Shown in pieces: positions 4,551-7,457 of a stretch of DNA of 7,457 nucleotides. Source of the stretch: Arthrobacter sp. (GTDB taxonomy: Bacteria; Actinomycetota; Actinomycetes; Actinomycetales; Micrococcaceae); assembly GCA_030146405.1 (NCBI GenBank), contig JASLBS010000086.1:1-7457 (forward strand), written 5' to 3'. The position numbers and the translations under genes are program-made. Every line of letters starts with the position of its first letter. Position 1 is the first letter of the stretch. The notes under the pieces are model-generated. The model was not told where the DNA came from and did not search any database. It worked only from the letters and a program-made list of their open reading frames with translations.

Positions 4551-6478
4551 TCGTCCGAGGAACCCCGCCCGGGCAGGAGGACACCGCGGAGGCCGAGCGC
4601 CTCGCCTTCTGGGACGAGCAGGCACGCCGGCTCGAGTGGAGCACTCCCTGGCACACCCTGCACACGTTCGAGAAGGCCGCGGAGCAGGAGGACGGCACGC
4701 TCAGCGTGCCCGCCATCGAGTGGTTCGCCGGCGGGACGCTGAACGTCGCGGACAACTGCGTGGACCGGCACGTCCGGGCGGGCCGGGGGAACCGGGTGGC
4801 CCTCCACTTCGAGGGCGAGCCCGGGGACCGCCGCACCGTCACCTACTCCGAACTGCAGTGCGCGGTCTCGCGGGCGGCGAACGCCCTGCTGGACCTCGGG
4901 ATCGGCAAGGGCGACCGCGTGGTGATCTACCTGCCGGTCCTCGTGGAGACGGTGGTGATCACCCTCGCCTGCGCGCGGATCGGCGCCGTGCACTCGCTCG
5001 TGTTCGGCGGCTTCTCGGCCGAGGCGCTCCGCTTCCGCGTCGAGGACACCGGCGCAAAATTGCTGGTGACCACGGACGGGCAGTACCGCCGGGGCACCGC
5101 CGTCCCCGTGAAGGACAGCGCGGATGCCGCCGTCGCGGACGTCCCCGGGATCGAGCACGTCCTGGTGATCCGCCGCACGGGCTCCGAGATCAGCTGGACC
5201 CCGGGTCGCGACGTGTGGTGGCACGACGTCGTGGACACCGCCTCCCCGGAGCACGCACCGGAGGCGTTCGACGCCGAGACCCCGCTGTTCATCATGTACA
5301 CCTCCGGGACCACGGGGAAGCCGAAGGGCCTCGTGCACACCTCGGGCGGCTACCTCACCCAGGCGTCCTGGAGCTTCGAACACCTCTTCAGCAATCCTGA
5401 TCCGGCACTGCGGGAGCAGGACGTCCACTGGTGCACGGCGGACCTCGCCTGGGTCACGGCGCACACCTACGAGCTCTACGGCCCGCTGTCCAACGGGGCC
5501 ACCCAGGTGATCTTCGAGGGCACCCCGAACACACCGCACGCGGGCCGCCACTTCGAGATCATCGAGCGCTACGGCGTGACGAGCTACTACACCGCTCCCA
5601 CGCTGGTGCGCTCACTCATGGGCTGGTTCCCGGACGGCGTCCCGTCCTCCTACGACCTCTCGAGCATCCGCGTGCTGGGCACCGTCGGCGAGGCCGTGAA
5701 TCCCGAGGCATGGCGCTGGTTCCGCCGGAATCTCGGCCGCGACGAGGTGCCGGTGGTGGATACCTGGTGGCAGTCCGAGACCGGGGCCACGGTGCTCTCC
5801 CCCAGCCCCACCGACACCGTGTTCAAGCCCGGCTGCGCCGCCCGCGCGCTCCCCGGGGTGAGCACGCGGATCGTCGACGAGGCGGGGCACCCCGTGCCGC
5901 CCGGGGTGCAGGGACTGATCGTCGTGGACCGGCACGGACCAGCCATGGCGCGCACGGTGTGGGGGAACCCACAGCGCTACCTGGACTCCTACTGGCGGAA
6001 GTTCGCGGCCCAGGGCTGGTTCCTGGCGGGCGACGGCGCGCGGTACGACGACGACGGCGACACCTGGATCCTGGGGCGCGTGGACGACGTCATCAATGTC
6101 TCGGGCCATCGGCTCTCCACCATCGAGATCGAATCGGCACTCGTGGCGCACCCGCTCGTCACCGAGGCGGGCGTGTGCCCGGTCCCGCACGCGGTGACGG
6201 GTCATGCCATCGCGGCCTTCGTGGTGCTCACGCCCGGCGCGGCCGGCGCGGAGGACGTCGCCGCGACCCTGCGCGCACACGTGGGAAAGGCCATCGGGGC
6301 GATCGCGCGACCCTCGGCCGTCGTCGTCGTGCCCGATGTACCGAAGACGCGGTCCGGGAAGATCATGCGCCGCCTCCTCACCCAACTGCACGAGGGAGCG
6401 CCGCTCGGGGACACCACCTCGTTGCAGAACGAGGGCTGCATTCCCGGTATCCAGGCCGTGCTGGCCTCACGGGTCTAG
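4541..6478 (+). CDS. AMP-forming acetyl-CoA synthetase family ligase in a sulfur-transport operon
   Basis: Joins a small carboxylate to CoA through an acyl-AMP intermediate, in the cytosol. It is 645 residues from ATG 4541, close to the roughly 650 of bacterial Acs. Domains: N-terminal ACAS segment from FWDEQARRLEW (24-34), AMP-binding core with P-loop YTSGTTGKPKG (253-263), DTWWQSETGA (407-416), GDGAR (497-501), hinge GRVDDVINVSGHR (512-524), and C-terminal PKTRSGKIMRR with catalytic Lys607. The acetate-pocket residues known from Salmonella Acs (Val310, Thr311, Val386, Trp414) are matched by Val305, Thr306, Val382 and Trp410, which argues for acetate or another very small acid. Departures from classical Acs are GEA for GEP (383-385), QSE for QTE and TGA for TGG (416). 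Lys607 is the residue acetylated in Acs regulation. ATG 4541 overlaps the permease by 10 bases. An in-frame GTG at 4526 has a weaker site. This is the last gene of the operon. Alternatives are a propionyl-, sulfoacetyl- or methylthio-acid:CoA ligase. Confidence 0.9.
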   Translation: MGVIVRGTPPGQEDTAEAERLAFWDEQARRLEWSTPWHTLHTFEKAAEQEDGTLSVPAIEWFAGGTLNVADNCVDRHVRAGRGNRVALHFEGEPGDRRTVTYSELQCAVSRAANALLDLGIGKGDRVVIYLPVLVETVVITLACARIGAVHSLVFGGFSAEALRFRVEDTGAKLLVTTDGQYRRGTAVPVKDSADAAVADVPGIEHVLVIRRTGSEISWTPGRDVWWHDVVDTASPEHAPEAFDAETPLFIMYTSGTTGKPKGLVHTSGGYLTQASWSFEHLFSNPDPALREQDVHWCTADLAWVTAHTYELYGPLSNGATQVIFEGTPNTPHAGRHFEIIERYGVTSYYTAPTLVRSLMGWFPDGVPSSYDLSSIRVLGTVGEAVNPEAWRWFRRNLGRDEVPVVDTWWQSETGATVLSPSPTDTVFKPGCAARALPGVSTRIVDEAGHPVPPGVQGLIVVDRHGPAMARTVWGNPQRYLDSYWRKFAAQGWFLAGDGARYDDDGDTWILGRVDDVINVSGHRLSTIEIESALVAHPLVTEAGVCPVPHAVTGHAIAAFVVLTPGAAGAEDVAATLRAHVGKAIGAIARPSAVVVVPDVPKTRSGKIMRRLLTQLHEGAPLGDTTSLQNEGCIPGIQAVLASRV

Positions 6479-6506
6479 CAGGCCCACCGAAGGGTGGGCC
6501 TGCTAG
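6475..6506 (+). terminator. Operon-end hairpin overlapping the ligase stop codon
   Basis: CTAGCAGGCCCACC (6475-6488) and GGTGGGCCTGCTAG (6493-6506) form a perfect 14-bp stem with a GAAG loop. The first arm includes the stop codon TAG (6476-6478) of the ligase gene. No U-run follows on the + strand, so it would be a tail-less terminator of the kind common in actinobacteria. Its symmetry means it could also stop transcription arriving on the minus strand. Confidence 0.8.
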
Positions 6507-6509
6507 GAA

Positions 6510-6560
6510 ACACAGAAGGAAGCGGCAGGGCCCCGTCCAAGCACCCGCCGCTTCCCGTGT
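6510..6560 (-). terminator. Second hairpin, likely terminator of the minus-strand peptidase gene
   Basis: GGAAGCGGC (6518-6526) pairs with GCCGCTTCC (6547-6555) around a 20-base loop. ACAC (6510-6513) with GTGT (6557-6560) extends the stem across an internal loop. It begins 16 bases beyond the stop of the minus-strand NlpC/P60 gene, and reading that way it is followed by a loosely T-rich stretch. This orientation and spacing fit a terminator for that gene, placed back to back with the operon's own hairpin. Confidence 0.6.
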
Positions 6561-6576
6561 GAGGTTTCGCTCCGGA

Positions 6577-7457
6577 CTAGCGTGCTACCCGGACGAAGGA
6601 TGCTCCCGGGAGGTCCGAGAGGGGGTGCTGCATGGTGGCGTTGATGCCGTTCATGCCACCGCTGATGACCTGACCGTTGCCGACGTAGATGGCGACGTGC
6701 CCGCCCGTGATGACCAGGTCGCCCGGGGCGGGGCTGCCCACCGTGGCGCCGAACTGGAAGAACTGCGAGGGGCCGAGGTCACCTACGGTGAAGCCCGCGG
6801 CCCGCAGGGCCTTCTCCACCATGGCGGTGCAGTCCTGGGTGGTGCCGATCTGCGACTGCGCGGAACCCACGAGGATTCCTGCCACGTTGCCGCCGACGGC
6901 GGTTTCAGTCGGCGCGGAAGTTGCAGCCGAGGCAGCAGGTGCGACCGGCGCGATGCTGGCCGATGCCAGGTATACACCGGAGTCAGGGGCCGTGGACACG
7001 GCCGGCGCGGGAGCAACAGCAGCAGCCTGCTCGAACGGCGCCACGGGAGCGACCTGCTCCACGGGGGCGACGACGGTCTCGACGGGCGAGGCGACCGCGA
7101 CGGTCTGCACCGGAGCGGAGACCTCACCGGCGGCCGGGACCGCGATGGAGTCACCCGGGAAGATGACCGAGGTCAGGGACAGGCCGTTCGCCGCGAGGAC
7201 AACGTGCAGTTCGACGCCGTACTGGGCGGAGATGCCACCCAGGGTGTCACCCGCGACCACGGTGTGGCTGGTTCCGGCGGCTGCAGGTGCAGCGGCGGGA
7301 GCAGCAGGAGCCACGACGGCTGCAGGTGCAGCCGGGGCGGCCACGGGGGCCTGGACAGGAGCCTGGTCGGTGTGGGCGCTGGCATTGGCGGTTCCGACGA
7401 CGCTGAGCGCGAGGCCCGAGGTGACGGCGACGATGGCTACCGGACGGCCGACGGCGA
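6577..7457 (-). CDS. Secreted LysM and NlpC/P60 (C40) cell-wall peptidase-like protein, 5' end missing
   Basis: Exported peptidoglycan-binding protein. 292 residues are visible, and the start lies beyond the right edge. The frame stays open to the edge and reads a signal peptide: GRPVAIVAVTSGLALSVVG, then TANASA (22-27) with likely cleavage after Ala25 or Ala27. An in-frame GTG at 7344 therefore looks internal. An Ala/Pro/Val spacer leads to one LysM domain (about 64-106: HTVVAGDTLGGISAQYG, then NGLSLTSVIFPGDSIAVP), which binds glycan. A long Ala/Pro/Val/Glu linker (about 107-190, with APVEQVAPVAPFEQ) follows, then an NlpC/P60 domain (about 196-292) with nucleophile Cys209 in QDCTAMVEKAL and His253 in GGHVAIYVGNG. 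Such domains cut peptide stems of peptidoglycan. The third catalytic residue is not obvious. CTAMV replaces the common CSGLV, a variant I associate with Arthrobacter-type proteins. It converges on the sulfur operon and appears unrelated to it. Confidence 0.87.
   Translation of the reverse strand, partial: AVGRPVAIVAVTSGLALSVVGTANASAHTDQAPVQAPVAAPAAPAAVVAPAAPAAAPAAAGTSHTVVAGDTLGGISAQYGVELHVVLAANGLSLTSVIFPGDSIAVPAAGEVSAPVQTVAVASPVETVVAPVEQVAPVAPFEQAAAVAPAPAVSTAPDSGVYLASASIAPVAPAASAATSAPTETAVGGNVAGILVGSAQSQIGTTQDCTAMVEKALRAAGFTVGDLGPSQFFQFGATVGSPAPGDLVITGGHVAIYVGNGQVISGGMNGINATMQHPLSDLPGASFVRVAR

Noticed and set aside
4214..5551. A 445-codon minus-strand open frame opposite the permease and ligase.
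   Set aside because: A high-GC shadow with no recognisable motif, lying opposite two genes with complete family motifs.
7342..7344. GTG as the true start of the LysM-NlpC/P60 gene.
   Set aside because: The frame continues upstream to the window edge and encodes a convincing signal peptide, so this GTG is internal and the gene is cut by the edge.
1..7457. CRISPR array, tRNA/rRNA, insertion sequence or phage attachment site.
   Set aside because: No regularly spaced repeats, cloverleaf, transposase motif or flanking direct repeats were seen on either strand.

Overview
The window is high-GC, densely coded DNA, with GTG and ATG starts, small or negative gene spacing and an Ala/Pro/Val-rich secreted LysM-NlpC/P60 protein. 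This points to an actinobacterium, most likely of the Arthrobacter/Micrococcaceae type. The assignment comes from protein style and codon use, not from any marker gene.

Layout, left to right. Positions 1-155 carry no gene I can support. Next comes a six-helix DUF1206 membrane protein (156-1025, +). Facing it with only 16 bases between stop codons is a small CoA-binding Rossmann protein (1042-1458, -). A 250-base divergent intergenic region follows, holding an 8-base direct repeat, a weak candidate promoter and a convincing SAM-I (S-box) riboswitch. The riboswitch leads a four-gene + strand operon (1709-6478): an SsuB/TauB-type ATPase, an SsuA-like lipoprotein binding protein, an SsuC-type permease and an AMP-forming acetyl-CoA-synthetase-family ligase. 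The operon ends in a 14-bp perfect hairpin whose first arm contains the ligase stop codon. A second hairpin lies just beyond it and probably serves the converging gene, a secreted LysM plus NlpC/P60 cell-wall protein whose 5' end runs off the right edge (6577-7457, -).

How the genes may work together. The riboswitch, with P1, P2, an L2/J3-4 pseudoknot and the GCAACC and GGTGC core elements visible, should tie the operon to SAM level. The 3' strand of P1 contains the Shine-Dalgarno sequence of the ATPase gene, so SAM binding would be expected to block translation. The transporter is therefore probably an importer of an organosulfur compound (sulfonate-like by family) made when methionine/SAM is scarce. 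The unusual part is the last gene. An acetate:CoA ligase with an intact acetate pocket sits in a sulfur-scavenging operon, and no desulfonating monooxygenase (SsuD) is present. Either the ligase activates a small imported carboxylate, or it recycles acetate released by O-acetylserine/O-acetylhomoserine sulfhydrylation or by sulfonate breakdown. This pairing is the best candidate in the window for a system worth following up.
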